From positions 62,001-126,000 of the forward strand of contig NZ_JAJGQH010000003.1 in assembly GCF_020783655.1 (NCBI RefSeq): a stretch of DNA of 64,000 bases, in the 5' to 3' direction. Origin of the DNA: Xanthomonas melonis. Lineage in GTDB: Bacteria; Pseudomonadota; Gammaproteobacteria; Xanthomonadales; Xanthomonadaceae. Below, piece by piece: positions 1-11,993 of the stretch; within the stretch, counting starts at the first letter, position 1; every line of letters starts with the position of its first letter. Under the pieces are notes generated by a model. That model was not told the origin of the DNA, did not search any database, and saw only the letters and a program-made list of their open reading frames with translations. Both the position numbers and the translations under genes were made by a program.

Positions 1-2088
<2,088 letters not shown>

Positions 2089-2102
2089 GGTCTGGCGCAC
2101 TA

Positions 2103-2122
2103 AGGTAAGCATTCGCTTACCT
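2103..2122. repeat. Perfect 8-bp inverted repeat after pobA
   Basis: Arms AGGTAAGC (2103-2110) and GCTTACCT (2115-2122) enclose four bases, starting 15 bases after the pobA stop. There is no T-run, so it is either a weak transcript-end hairpin or a dyad operator for the downstream secreted-protein gene. Confidence 0.45.
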
Positions 2123-2296
2123 GGAATTCCAGAAGTGGCCAGGTGCGCTTGGGCGTGGCTAGCGTTCCACCGGCTGCGCTCGCTAGGGTGAGGCTGACGC
2201 ACCACCGTGGCTTTGCTCGACGAGGCGTCATTCCCCACCAACGCAGCTTGCGCGACTTCCCCCGAGCGCAATGCGTATCTCACTCAGGAGCGTCCC

Positions 2297-2806
2297 ATGA
2301 AAAAGATCGTTTCCCGTGCCCTGTTGCTGCTCATGCTGAGCGTTCCGCTGGCAGCGTTCGCGCAGACCGCAGTCACCGCAAATCCCAATCACGAAAAGAT
2401 GCTGTACGGCTCCACCTGGCAGGAAACCGTCAACAAGCGGCTGGTCTACGACTTCTGGCGCATCGTGTTCGAAGCCGGTCAGGTGCAGGAAGCGCCCAAG
2501 TACATGGACAAGAACTACATCCAGCACAATCCGAACGTCGCCAATGGGCGCGATGCCTTCATCGCGTTCCTCACTGCATTCGTGCCACCGAGCCCGGTGC
2601 AGCGTCGCGTGCAGCTTCCGCTGGTCGCCATCACCGCCGACCGCGATCTGGTCACGCTGGTGTCGGTGCGGACGCTTCCGGATCCGCGTCATCCGGGCCA
2701 GACATACACCACCACCTGGTTCGACATGTTCCGCATCGAGAAGGGGCTGATCAAAGAGCATTGGGATCCGGACACCATCGCCGGCCGTGCCAGCAGCGGC
2801 GGGTAA
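2297..2806 (+). CDS. Secreted NTF2/SnoaL-like protein, copy 1
   Basis: A 169-residue protein of unknown role with a cleavable signal peptide (basic MKK, hydrophobic LLLLMLSVPLA, cleavage near AFAQ), so periplasmic or secreted. The mature part has a SnoaL-like/NTF2 cone-fold pattern: KRLVYDFWRIVFEAGQ, YIQHNPNVANGRDAFIAFL, TWFDMFRIEKGLIKEHWD. Such folds bind small ligands, but without clear catalytic residues I do not name a reaction. The ATG at 2297 was chosen over an in-frame upstream start because it follows AGGAG and begins the signal peptide. Copy 2 lies 437 bp downstream in the same orientation and is clearly homologous along its length. Confidence 0.8.
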   Translation: MKKIVSRALLLLMLSVPLAAFAQTAVTANPNHEKMLYGSTWQETVNKRLVYDFWRIVFEAGQVQEAPKYMDKNYIQHNPNVANGRDAFIAFLTAFVPPSPVQRRVQLPLVAITADRDLVTLVSVRTLPDPRHPGQTYTTTWFDMFRIEKGLIKEHWDPDTIAGRASSGG

Positions 2807-3243
2807 TGACGCTGGGATCGGCCGCGCTGCCCGCTCAGCGCGGGCAGCACGGCGTTCGCATCGCGTCGCCGGGCTTGGTGTGATTGCGCCTCTGCCAGTT
2901 GGAAACGGTCGGCAACTTCCATGTCGCCGTAGATGGGGTTGCCGCCAGGGGCGCATGTGGTCACGGGGCGTCAGGCGTGTCGTTCGGCCCGCGTGTTGGA
3001 TCTGGCCGATCGACGCGCCGCAACTGCAGCGACGACGGTTTCGGTCATGTCCTCTCTTCAATTAGATTGGAAATTTTCCGGTTACCAAGTGCGGATTTGA
3101 GGGGCTAGCGGGCGTTCGAACGTCCCAGCTAGGCTCGCGGCGGCGCGCTGCTGCGGGCTGCAATGCGTCATCCCCCGAAACGACGCCGCGCTGCGCTGCC
3201 AAAGGCCGGAAGCGCGCTGCTCGTCACCCCCCAGGAGTAAGCC
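2807..3243. other. 437-bp gap between the two NTF2-like paralogues
   Basis: No convincing gene is visible on either strand. The region holds a perfect 11-bp palindrome-like GGAAATTTTCC (3069-3079) and a near-palindrome built on GGGCGTTCGAACGTCCC (about 3109-3125), flanked by CTAG at both ends, upstream of copy 2. A smaller CTAGCG/CGCTAG repeat (2159-2186) occupies a similar position before copy 1, suggesting that the leader was duplicated along with the gene. Confidence 0.4.
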
Positions 3244-3750
3244 ATGAAACAACTGTTCCGTCGTGTCGCACTGTTGTGCCTGCTGATGGCACCCGTGGCC
3301 GCGTTCGCGCAGACCGCGGTGACCGAAAACACCAATCACGCGAAGATGCTCAGCGGTTCGAATTGGGTCGAGATCCAGAATAAACGCATCGTCTACGACT
3401 TCTGGCGCAAGGTGTTTGAAGCGGGCCATGTCGAGTTGACGCCGCTGTACATGCACAGGGACTACATCCAGCACAATCCCACCATTCCCAATGGACGCGA
3501 CGCCTTTATCAGCTTCCTGCGTGGGTTCAGGCCTAACCCGACGCCGATCAAGTCACGGGTGGATGGACCGCTGGTTGCGATCACGGCAGATGGCGACCTG
3601 GTGACCCTGGTCTGGGTAATGACGCTGCCGAATCCGAACAAGCCCGGCGAGACCTATACGACGACCTGGTTCGACATGTTCAGAGTGGTGGACGGTCGGA
3701 TCAAGGAGCACTGGGATCCGGCAACGATCAACCCCGTGCCTGCCGGTTAA
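3244..3750 (+). CDS. Secreted NTF2/SnoaL-like protein, copy 2
   Basis: A 168-residue paralogue of the preceding secreted protein. It has its own signal peptide (MKQLFRRVALLCLLMAPVAAFAQ) and the same mature landmarks: KRIVYDFWRKVFEAG, DYIQHNPTIPNGRDAFISFL and TTTWFDMFRVVDGRIKEHWD. The conserved YIQHNP-x-x-x-NGRDAFI block probably lines the cavity of the fold. The ATG follows AGGAGTAAGCC. It converges on glpK, with a likely shared terminator between them. The true ligand or reaction cannot be read from the sequence; hydrolase, isomerase and pure binding roles all occur in this fold. Confidence 0.8.
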   Translation: MKQLFRRVALLCLLMAPVAAFAQTAVTENTNHAKMLSGSNWVEIQNKRIVYDFWRKVFEAGHVELTPLYMHRDYIQHNPTIPNGRDAFISFLRGFRPNPTPIKSRVDGPLVAITADGDLVTLVWVMTLPNPNKPGETYTTTWFDMFRVVDGRIKEHWDPATINPVPAG

Positions 3751-3760
3751 GAGCCTTGGT

Positions 3761-3791
3761 CCATCGCGCGGCCGCCATGCCGCGACGATGG
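3761..3791. terminator. Convergent hairpin between NTF2-like copy 2 and glpK
   Basis: CCATCGCGCGGC (3761-3772) pairs with GCCGCG-A-CGATGG (3779-3791), a 12-bp stem with one bulge and a six-base loop. It lies between two convergent stop codons and so could end both transcripts. There is no strong T-run. Confidence 0.45.
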
Positions 3792-3800
3792 GCCTTCCTC

Positions 3801-5405
<1,605 letters not shown>

Positions 5406-5430
5406 TCATGCGTGCCGCAAGGCACTGCGA

Positions 5431-6252
5431 TCAGCGTGGATCCAGCGGCTGGGTTCCGCCCTGCAGGTGCCGCACGCGTGCCGGCAGGAACGGCAGGATC
5501 AGCCATTGATAGGCCAGCGCACCGATCGGACCGCCGATCAGCGGCCCCACGATCGGCACCCACCAGTAATTGTCCTTGGCTGGCAACGCGGCTTCGCCCC
5601 ACCCTGCGAGGTAGGCAAACAGGCGCGGCCCGAAGTCGCGCGCCGGATTCATCGCCCAGGCTTCCAGGTAGCCCATCGACGCACCCAGCGTGGCCACCAG
5701 CAGGCCGATCATCAACGCGCCGGAATTGGCGCTGGGCGCCGCTTCGTTGAAGCGTTCGGTGATGGCGAAGATGCCGAAGATCAGGAAGGCGGTGATGATG
5801 ATCTGGTCCACCAGCGCGTGCATCGGCGTGACCGCCAGGCCGGGAGCGGTGAAGAACACGCCGGCCGCACCGCCGGCCTCGCGGGTCAGATGCTGTACCT
5901 GGTTGTAGTGATCGATCACCGGCCCGTAGAGCTGGTAGACGATGGCCGCGCCGAGGAACGCACCGATCACCTGGGCGAGCCAGTACGGCAGCACCTTCTT
6001 CCAGGGAAAGTCCCGGAACAGCGCCAGCGCCAATGTCACTGCCGGATTGGCATGCGTGCCCGAGACCGAGCCGGTCACGTAGATGGCCAGGGTGACCGCC
6101 AGGCCCCAGGCGATGCACACGCCCCAATACGCATTCTGGTAGGCACTGGGATCGTAGAGGATGTACATCGCGGCCACCGAATCGCCGAGCGCGATGATGA
6201 TGAACATCGCGACCGCTTCGGAGATCAGCTCGCCCACGAATTGGCGGCTCAT
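5431..6252 (-). CDS. glpF: Glycerol facilitator (aquaglyceroporin)
   Basis: Inner-membrane channel for glycerol. At 273 residues it has the six-helix aquaporin layout and both NPA half-helix motifs: GTHANPAVTLAL near residue 65 and NPARDFGPRLFAYL near 205. The Asp after the second NPAR favours the glycerol-conducting branch over water-only aquaporins. No good ribosome binding site precedes the ATG. Instead, its start overlaps by four bases (ATGA) the stop of a 29-codon reading frame that has a strong site, so translation may be coupled. It sits between glpD and glpK and should be co-regulated with them. Confidence 0.95.
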   Translation of the reverse strand: MSRQFVGELISEAVAMFIIIALGDSVAAMYILYDPSAYQNAYWGVCIAWGLAVTLAIYVTGSVSGTHANPAVTLALALFRDFPWKKVLPYWLAQVIGAFLGAAIVYQLYGPVIDHYNQVQHLTREAGGAAGVFFTAPGLAVTPMHALVDQIIITAFLIFGIFAITERFNEAAPSANSGALMIGLLVATLGASMGYLEAWAMNPARDFGPRLFAYLAGWGEAALPAKDNYWWVPIVGPLIGGPIGALAYQWLILPFLPARVRHLQGGTQPLDPR

Positions 6253-6338
6253 GCGGGCAGTCTCGCGCAGGCCGCAGCTGGGCGAGCGGGATCGGGCAGG
6301 GCGCAGGCTGCTGCGCCGGTGGAGTAGGTGCTGCTCAT
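6249..6338 (-). CDS. Putative 29-codon leader frame coupled to glpF
   Basis: A short frame (MSSTYSTGAAACALPDPARP and nine more residues) begins at the ATG on 6338-6336. It is preceded by CTGGAGGGC at about the ideal distance, while glpF itself lacks such a site. Its TGA overlaps the glpF ATG as ATGA. The peptide has no recognisable domain, and its Ala/Pro-rich composition could also arise by chance in GC-rich DNA. The case for it rests only on the ribosome binding site and the coupled stop/start. Confidence 0.4.
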   Translation of the reverse strand: MSSTYSTGAAACALPDPARPAAACARLPA

Positions 6339-6429
6339 CGGGGATGCCCTCCAGGTGACTCGGAATGTTGCCGGCTGTGCGCCAGGATACGTTGCCGGAC
6401 GACCCGTCCTCGCCGGCACTGCGGTGGAT

Positions 6430-7944
6430 TCAGGCAGGAACGCGGTCTGTGTGCCGGTCCGCCTCTGTCTGCAGATAGTCGTCGAGTCGCTGGCGTCCGG
6501 CCGTGTCGATACGCAGGCCGAGTTTGCTGCGACGCCACAGGATATCCTCGGCGCTGTGCGCCCACTCGTGCCGGCACAGGTAGTCCACCTCGGCCTGATA
6601 CAGGTCCGCGCCGAAGTGCGTCCCCAGACCGGCCATGTCCGTCGCATCGCCCAGCAATTGCTCGCTGCAGGTGCCGTAGTTGCGCACCAGGCGCTGTGCG
6701 GTGGCGGCGGGCAACCAGGGGCGCGCGTTGTGCACGCGCTCGAGCAGGCTGGCGATGTCGCGCTGTTCGCCGCCGGGCAGCGCATCGCCGCGCGCCGTCC
6801 AGGCCGGCTTGCGTGCTCCCAACGCCTGGGTCAACCGGTCCACTGCCTCTTCGGCGAGCTTGCGGTAGGTGGTGAGCTTGCCGCCGAACACATTGAGTAG
6901 CGGTGCCCCGTCGCTTACCAGCTCCAGCTGGTAATCGCGGGTGACCTCGGCGGCGTTGTCTTCGGCATCGTCCAGCAACGGGCGTACGCCGCTGTAGTTC
7001 CACACCACGTCCTGCGGGCCGATCTGTTGCTGGAAGTACAGGTTGGCCGCATCGCACAGGTACTGCACCTCGGCCGTGTCGATCTTCGGCGCGGCGGGGT
7101 CGGCCTCGAAGTCCACGTCGGTGGTGCCGATCAAGGTGAAGTCGTGTTCGTAGGGAATGGCGAACACGATGCGGCGATCCGGCTGCTGGAAGATGTAGGC
7201 ATGATCGTGGTCGAACAACTTGGGCACCACGATGTGGCTGCCCTTGACCAGGCGCAGCGCATGCTGATGCGGCACTGCCGCGACCTTGTCCAGGAACGAT
7301 ACCGCCCACGGCCCTGCCGCGTTGGCCAGCGCGCGCGCCTGCACCGTGCGGCGGCGGCCATGCCGATCTTCCAGCTCCGCATACCAGAACCCGGCATCAC
7401 GCCAGGCCCCCACGCAGCGGGTGCGGGTATGGATCTGCGCGCCGCGCCTGGCCGCATCCATCGCGTTGAGCACCACCAGCCGCGCATCCTGCACCCAGGC
7501 ATCGGAGTAGACGAAGCCGGTCCGCAGCGATTCCTGCAACGGCGCGCCCACCGGATGGGTGCGCAGCGACAGCCTGCGCGAACGCGGCAGGCTGCGCTTG
7601 CTGCCACCCAGATGGTCGTATAGGAACAGCCCGGCGCGGATCATCCAGGCCGGGCGCAGATGCGGCTGATGCGGCAACAGGAAACGCAGCGGCCAGATGA
7701 TGTGCGGCGCCAGCCGCAGCAGCACCTCACGCTCGGCCAACGCCTTGCCCACCAGGGCGAATTCGTACTGCTCCAGATAGCGCAGGCCGCCGTGGATGAG
7801 TTTGGTGCTGGCGCTGCTGGTGTGCGCGGCCAGATCGTCCTGCTCGCACAGGCACACCGACAGGCCGCGACCGGCCGCATCGCGGGCGATGCCGACCCCG
7901 TTGATGCCACCGCCTACCACCAGAAGATCGTACGTCTCGCCCAT
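6430..7944 (-). CDS. glpD: Aerobic glycerol-3-phosphate dehydrogenase
   Basis: Membrane-associated FAD enzyme oxidising glycerol 3-phosphate to dihydroxyacetone phosphate and passing electrons to quinone. It is 504 residues long. The N terminus carries the Rossmann motif LLVVGGGINGVGIARDAAGRG, and the DAO-type core includes STKLIHGGLRYLEQYEFALV, RPAWMIRAGLFLYDHLG and GGKLTTYRKLAEEAVD. The start at 7944 (MGETYDLLVV) follows GGAGACACCG; a start 45 bases upstream would place its codon inside the GlpR operator, which argues against it. It is the first structural gene after glpR, whose stop is 208 bp away. Confidence 0.97.
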   Translation of the reverse strand: MGETYDLLVVGGGINGVGIARDAAGRGLSVCLCEQDDLAAHTSSASTKLIHGGLRYLEQYEFALVGKALAEREVLLRLAPHIIWPLRFLLPHQPHLRPAWMIRAGLFLYDHLGGSKRSLPRSRRLSLRTHPVGAPLQESLRTGFVYSDAWVQDARLVVLNAMDAARRGAQIHTRTRCVGAWRDAGFWYAELEDRHGRRRTVQARALANAAGPWAVSFLDKVAAVPHQHALRLVKGSHIVVPKLFDHDHAYIFQQPDRRIVFAIPYEHDFTLIGTTDVDFEADPAAPKIDTAEVQYLCDAANLYFQQQIGPQDVVWNYSGVRPLLDDAEDNAAEVTRDYQLELVSDGAPLLNVFGGKLTTYRKLAEEAVDRLTQALGARKPAWTARGDALPGGEQRDIASLLERVHNARPWLPAATAQRLVRNYGTCSEQLLGDATDMAGLGTHFGADLYQAEVDYLCRHEWAHSAEDILWRRSKLGLRIDTAGRQRLDDYLQTEADRHTDRVPA

Positions 7945-7987
7945 CGGTGTCTCCGTCCGGATGCGCCTGCGGCGAACCCAAGTTGTC

Positions 7988-8009
7988 ATGTTCGAACATA
8001 TTCGAACAT
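7988..8009. promoter_or_regulatory. GlpR operator upstream of glpD
   Basis: A perfect dyad: ATGTTCGAA (7988-7996), four bases, TTCGAACAT (8001-8009). It agrees closely with the known GlpR consensus built on TGTTCGA/TCGAACA half sites. It ends 44 bases before the glpD ATG, where a repressor would block initiation. A further half site, AATCGAACAT (8134-8143), lies about 130 bases upstream. Confidence 0.85.
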
Positions 8010-8152
8010 TCCGCCTTGCCGGAACGTGAAGACAGCTAGATTGCGTGAAACCTCAGTGGTCCTGGAGGATTGCCGCCTGAGCCGGGACAGGCATACCGAG
8101 TTGGCAGCCCCTGCTGCAGTCTAAAAAGAACAGAATCGAACATCGCGCGGGA

Positions 8153-8959
8153 TCAGCGGGTATCGGTGCCGGTCACATGCACGCGGGTGCCCGCCTCGGC
8201 CAGGACAGGAGCCAGCTCCTGCGGCAGCGGCCGGTCGGTGAACCAGTCGTGCACCTGCGCCAGCGCGCCCAGCCGCACCATGGCATTGCGCCCGAGCTTG
8301 CTGTGGTCGGCGGCCAGCACCACCTGGCGGGAATGCTCGATGATGGCCTGGGCCACGCGGACTTCCTGGTAATCGAAGTCCAGCAGGGTGCCGTCCCGAT
8401 CGATGCCGGAAATGCCGATCACCCCGAAGTCCACCTTGAACTGCCGGATCAGCTCCACCGTGGCTTCCCCGGTCACGCCCTGGTCGCGACCGCGCACCAC
8501 GCCGCCGGCCACGATCACCTCGAAGCTGGGGTTGGCGCTCAGCATCACCGCGACATTGAGATTGTTGGTGATCACGCGCAGGCCGCGGTGCTGCAGCAGT
8601 GCGCGCGCCACTTCCTCGTTGGTGGTACCGAGGTTGATGAATAGCGAGGCATCGTCGGGAATGAACCGGGCAACCTGCGCGGCGATGTGGCGCTTTTCTT
8701 GCGCCTGCAGCGCCTTGCGGGCGGTGTAGGCCAGATTCTCCACGCTCGATGGCATGCTGACGCCGCCGTGGTAGCGGCGCAGCACCCCGGCATCGCACAG
8801 CAGCGTCAGATCGCGGCGGATGGTCTGCGGCGTCACCTCGAAGCGCGTCGCCAGCCCTTCCACATCCGCGAACCCCTGCTGCCGGACCAGTGCCACCAAT
8901 TGCTCCTGGCGCGGGTTCAGTGCCGGCGCCGGGACAGTCCTGTAGTGAGTCGACTCCAT
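8153..8959 (-). CDS. glpR: DeoR-family glycerol-3-phosphate repressor
   Basis: Represses the glp genes until glycerol 3-phosphate binds. About 268 residues. The N-terminal DeoR helix-turn-helix reads RQEQLVALVRQQGFADVEGLATRFEVTPQTIRRDLTLLCDAG. It is followed by the sugar-phosphate sensing domain, with IAAQVARFIPDDASLFINLGTT and the C-terminal block VVLAADHSKLGRNAMVRLG. The shorter start MESTHYRTVP was preferred because DeoR proteins begin close to the helix-turn-helix; an ATG six codons upstream is equally open and neither has a strong ribosome site. The gene is transcribed toward glpD. Confidence 0.92.
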   Translation of the reverse strand: MESTHYRTVPAPALNPRQEQLVALVRQQGFADVEGLATRFEVTPQTIRRDLTLLCDAGVLRRYHGGVSMPSSVENLAYTARKALQAQEKRHIAAQVARFIPDDASLFINLGTTNEEVARALLQHRGLRVITNNLNVAVMLSANPSFEVIVAGGVVRGRDQGVTGEATVELIRQFKVDFGVIGISGIDRDGTLLDFDYQEVRVAQAIIEHSRQVVLAADHSKLGRNAMVRLGALAQVHDWFTDRPLPQELAPVLAEAGTRVHVTGTDTR

Positions 8960-9113
8960 GCGCAGATGATCGCGCATGCGTGTGAGGATGCAAACACGTC
9001 GTGGGGCGCATCGGCGCAGCGTTCCGGTCGGGCAACTGCGCCGATCGGCCCGCCGCCGGGGACGGCATCACGCGGTCGGGCCTGCGCAGGCCTGCGGCCC
9101 GGCGCCGCGTGGC

Positions 9114-10097
9114 TCAGCCCAGCTCGCCGCGATAGCCGGTGTCGATGGTGATGCTGCCGCCCACCGCACGCGACACGCAGGCGCATAGCTTGCGGTTTTC
9201 GCGGCGTTGCGCGTCGCTGAAGAAGACGTCGCGGTGATCGATGTCCGCTGCGCTGTCGAGTATCTCCACCGCGCACAATCCGCATTCGCCACGCCGACAC
9301 TCGGCGATCAGTTCCACGCCGGCATCGGTCAGCGCATCGAGCATCGACTCGTTCTCCGCCACCGGTACCTCCAGGCCGAGCGCGGGCAACTTGACCACGA
9401 ACGCCTGTGCGGGCACGCGCCCGCTGTTGCCGAAGGTTTCGAAATGCAGCCGCGCGCGCGGCCGCCCGGCCGCGTGCCAATGCTGGCGGACCGCTTCGAG
9501 CATGCCTAGCGGGCCGCAGACGTAGACCTCGGCATTGGGCGACAGGCGCGCCAGCGCGCCGGCCAGATCGGGCGCGCCGTCGTTGTCGTCGCAGTGCAGT
9601 GTCAGGCGTTCGCCGAGCAAGCCGTCCAGCTCGTCCACGTAGGCCATCGCGTGGCGCGATCGGCCCACGTACAGCAGCCGGAACGCCGGATGGCGCGCTG
9701 CCAGCCGCTGCGCCATGCCGACGATCGGGGTGATCCCGATACCGCCGGCGATCAACAGGATTTCTTCCCCGCGTTCGTCCAGCGCGAAGTTGTTGCTGGG
9801 TGGCGACATCTCCACCACATCGCCCGGCTGCAGCGTCCACATATGCCGCGAGCCGCCGCGGCTGTCGGGCATCTGCCGCACCGCGATGCGGTAGTGGCCG
9901 TCCGCGCGCGGCTCGCCCACCAGCGAGTACGAACGCACATCGGCACGCCCATGCAGCTGCACGCGGAAGTCCAGATGGCTGCCGACCTCGAAACTGCGTG
10001 CGGCCGGTCCCGGATCGAACACGATCTCGCGGACGCCTTCGCAGGCGTCGGCAATGCGGACCACGCGCGCGCGGTGCCATTGGGTGTCTTTACGCAT
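9114..10097 (-). CDS. vanB: Vanillate O-demethylase, reductase subunit
   Basis: Passes electrons from NAD(P)H through FMN and a [2Fe-2S] centre to the VanA oxygenase. 327 residues in class IA reductase order: FMN-binding barrel with RSYSLVGEPRADGHYRIAV, nucleotide-binding domain with LIAGGIGITPIVGMAQRLA and VYVCGPLGML, then a C-terminal plant-type ferredoxin with CRRGECGLC near residues 267-275 and the fourth Cys in LCACVSRA near 305. Its ATG overlaps the end of the GntR regulator gene by 8 bp, so the two are translated together. It is the last gene of vanA-gntR-vanB. The tandem with a vanA-type oxygenase supports vanillate over other aromatic ethers. Confidence 0.92.
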   Translation of the reverse strand: MRKDTQWHRARVVRIADACEGVREIVFDPGPAARSFEVGSHLDFRVQLHGRADVRSYSLVGEPRADGHYRIAVRQMPDSRGGSRHMWTLQPGDVVEMSPPSNNFALDERGEEILLIAGGIGITPIVGMAQRLAARHPAFRLLYVGRSRHAMAYVDELDGLLGERLTLHCDDNDGAPDLAGALARLSPNAEVYVCGPLGMLEAVRQHWHAAGRPRARLHFETFGNSGRVPAQAFVVKLPALGLEVPVAENESMLDALTDAGVELIAECRRGECGLCAVEILDSAADIDHRDVFFSDAQRRENRKLCACVSRAVGGSITIDTGYRGELG

Positions 10098-10893
10098 GAT
10101 GAGCTCCAGGCGGAAGGGCGTGCCGGGCACTGCCGACATCGGGAATGGGGGCAGGACCGATCAACGCGCCGCCACGCAGCTGGCCGATCGCCGCAGGGGT
10201 CTGCAGCACATGACGTAGATTGCGATGCGCCAGGCGCGCGTGTTCGCGCATCAGCGCTTCGGCGCGACCGCCCTGGCGCTGCTGGATGGCCGCGATCACT
10301 TCGCGATGCTGATCCTGTGCCAGGGGCAGCAGCAGGCGTGCATCGGCATCGCTGGTCTGCGCCATCACCAGACCGCTGGGAGAGGCGAACGGCAGCTGCA
10401 CGCTGCGGTTCACCGCGCGGTCGAGTACGTCGCTGTCGGCCATCGCCAGCAACAGCGCATGGAACTGCGCATTGATCTGCACGTAGGCAGCGAGATCGAT
10501 CGCATCGGGCGACGGGCCGACGATGCGGTCGAGCTGGGCCAGCAGGCGCTGCGCCTGCGCCAGCTCCGCAGCGCCGATGCCGCGCTCGGCCGCCATGCGC
10601 GCGGCCAGTCCTTCGAGCGTGCCGCGCAGTTCGATGGCGTCATGCACATCGCGGTCGCTGAAGGCCTGCACGGCATAACCGCCGCCCGGCAGTGCGCTGA
10701 CCAGGCCTTCGTCGCACAGACGTTGCAGGGCCGCGCGTACCGGAGTGCGCGACACGCCAAGGCGCTGCACCACCGACAGTTCGGACAGGCGGGTACCGGC
10801 GGCCAGGCTGCCGTCCAGGATCGATTCGCGCAGCGACAACAGCGTGCGCGTGGTTTGTGCGGCGCTGTGACGGAACGGGGTGGTCGGTGACAT
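10090..10893 (-). CDS. vanR: GntR-family (FCD domain) regulator, VanR-like
   Basis: Predicted repressor of the van genes. 267 residues: an N-terminal winged helix (LRESILDGSLAAGTRLSELS, GVSRTPVRAALQRLCDEGLV) and a C-terminal FCD ligand domain with ELRGTLEGLAARMAAERG, NAQFHALLLAMADSDVLDRA and HREVIAAIQQRQGGRAEALM, whose His/Asp residues normally bind a metal and the effector. It begins 23 bp after vanA and overlaps vanB by 8 bp, an unusual place for a regulator because it would be made with the enzymes it controls. GT-AT-AC palindromes before vanA match the GntR half-site rule. The vanillate effector is inferred from context. Confidence 0.8.
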   Translation of the reverse strand: MSPTTPFRHSAAQTTRTLLSLRESILDGSLAAGTRLSELSVVQRLGVSRTPVRAALQRLCDEGLVSALPGGGYAVQAFSDRDVHDAIELRGTLEGLAARMAAERGIGAAELAQAQRLLAQLDRIVGPSPDAIDLAAYVQINAQFHALLLAMADSDVLDRAVNRSVQLPFASPSGLVMAQTSDADARLLLPLAQDQHREVIAAIQQRQGGRAEALMREHARLAHRNLRHVLQTPAAIGQLRGGALIGPAPIPDVGSARHALPPGAHHA

Positions 10894-10916
10894 GCCGGGG
10901 CTTCTGCGCTGCGCGC

Positions 10917-11993
10917 TCAGCCCACCATGCGCAGCGACAGATCGCCGGCGCGCTGCTCCTGCGCGATCAGGCGATCGATCACCCGCCGCGCCCACATGCC
11001 GCCGGCATCCACATTGAGGTTGTAGAAGGTGTGGTCCGGGTGCGCATCGATGGCCCGTTGCTGCGCTTCCAGCACCGCTTCGTCTTCGCCGAACACGCCG
11101 GTGACGCCTGCGCGCGTGAGCGTGGTCAGCGATTGATCGTGCAGCGCGTAGTTGCGCATGAACGCCCAGAAGTAATGACAGGTGGTGTCCGTCTCGGGGG
11201 TGATGGTGTTGAGGACGTAGCCATTGACGCCCTGGCTGCGATCGCCTTCCGGCGCGCCGGTGCCGGCGATCGCCACGCCCACGTCGATGGCGATGGTGCC
11301 GGGCGCTTCGAAACGGATGATCTGCCAGCGATCCACCTTGCCGCGGTAGTCCAGATGGCGCGCGATCTGGCTGGCCCAGAACGGTGGCGCGTCGATGTTG
11401 CGCATCCAGCGCGACACCACCACCGAGCGCTCGCCATGCGCCACGTCGAATGGCGCCTCGGCGATTTCGTCCTGGCCGATGCTGGAGCCATGCACGAAGG
11501 TCTCGTGGGTCAGGTCCATCAGATTGTCCAGCACCAGCCGGTAGTCGCACTTGGCGTAGATGGTGCGGCCATCGCCGGCCCAGGCCGGATCGTGCGCCCA
11601 ATGCAGATCCGGGATCAGCGCGGGATCGGCCTTGACCGGGTCGCCCGGCCAGATCCAGACATAGCGGTGCTTCTCGGCCACCGGAAAATTGCGCACGCAC
11701 GCCGACGGGTTGATGGTCTCCTGCGAGGGCATGTGCACGCAGCGGCCTTGCGTGTTGTAGACCAGGCCGTGATATCCGCACACCACGTCGTCGCCGCGCA
11801 GCTTGCCCATCGACAGCGGTACCAGGCGGTGCCAACAGGCATCTTCGAGCGCCACGACCGCACCGGCGGTGGTGCGGTAGAGCACCACATCCAGGTTGCA
11901 CACCTTGCGCGGCGCCAGTGCGTGCTTGATCTCGTGGTCCCAGGCGACGGCGTACCACGCGTTGAGGGGAAACAGCGGCTTGGACTGGGACAT
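10917..11993 (-). CDS. vanA: Vanillate O-demethylase, oxygenase subunit
   Basis: Rieske non-heme iron oxygenase that removes the methyl group of vanillate as formaldehyde, giving protocatechuate. 358 residues. The Rieske ligands are C53, H55, C72 and H75 (DACWHRLVPLSMGKLRG, VVCGYHGLVYN). The mononuclear iron site is NLMDLTHETFVHG, with H163 and H168. The start MSQSKPLFPLNAWYAVAW is the standard VanA N terminus. A large open frame runs upstream across the promoter and antisense to pcaI, but it is not coding. The gene is divergent from the pca operon, so vanillate and protocatechuate breakdown share one promoter region. Confidence 0.95.
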   Translation of the reverse strand: MSQSKPLFPLNAWYAVAWDHEIKHALAPRKVCNLDVVLYRTTAGAVVALEDACWHRLVPLSMGKLRGDDVVCGYHGLVYNTQGRCVHMPSQETINPSACVRNFPVAEKHRYVWIWPGDPVKADPALIPDLHWAHDPAWAGDGRTIYAKCDYRLVLDNLMDLTHETFVHGSSIGQDEIAEAPFDVAHGERSVVVSRWMRNIDAPPFWASQIARHLDYRGKVDRWQIIRFEAPGTIAIDVGVAIAGTGAPEGDRSQGVNGYVLNTITPETDTTCHYFWAFMRNYALHDQSLTTLTRAGVTGVFGEDEAVLEAQQRAIDAHPDHTFYNLNVDAGGMWARRVIDRLIAQEQRAGDLSLRMVG

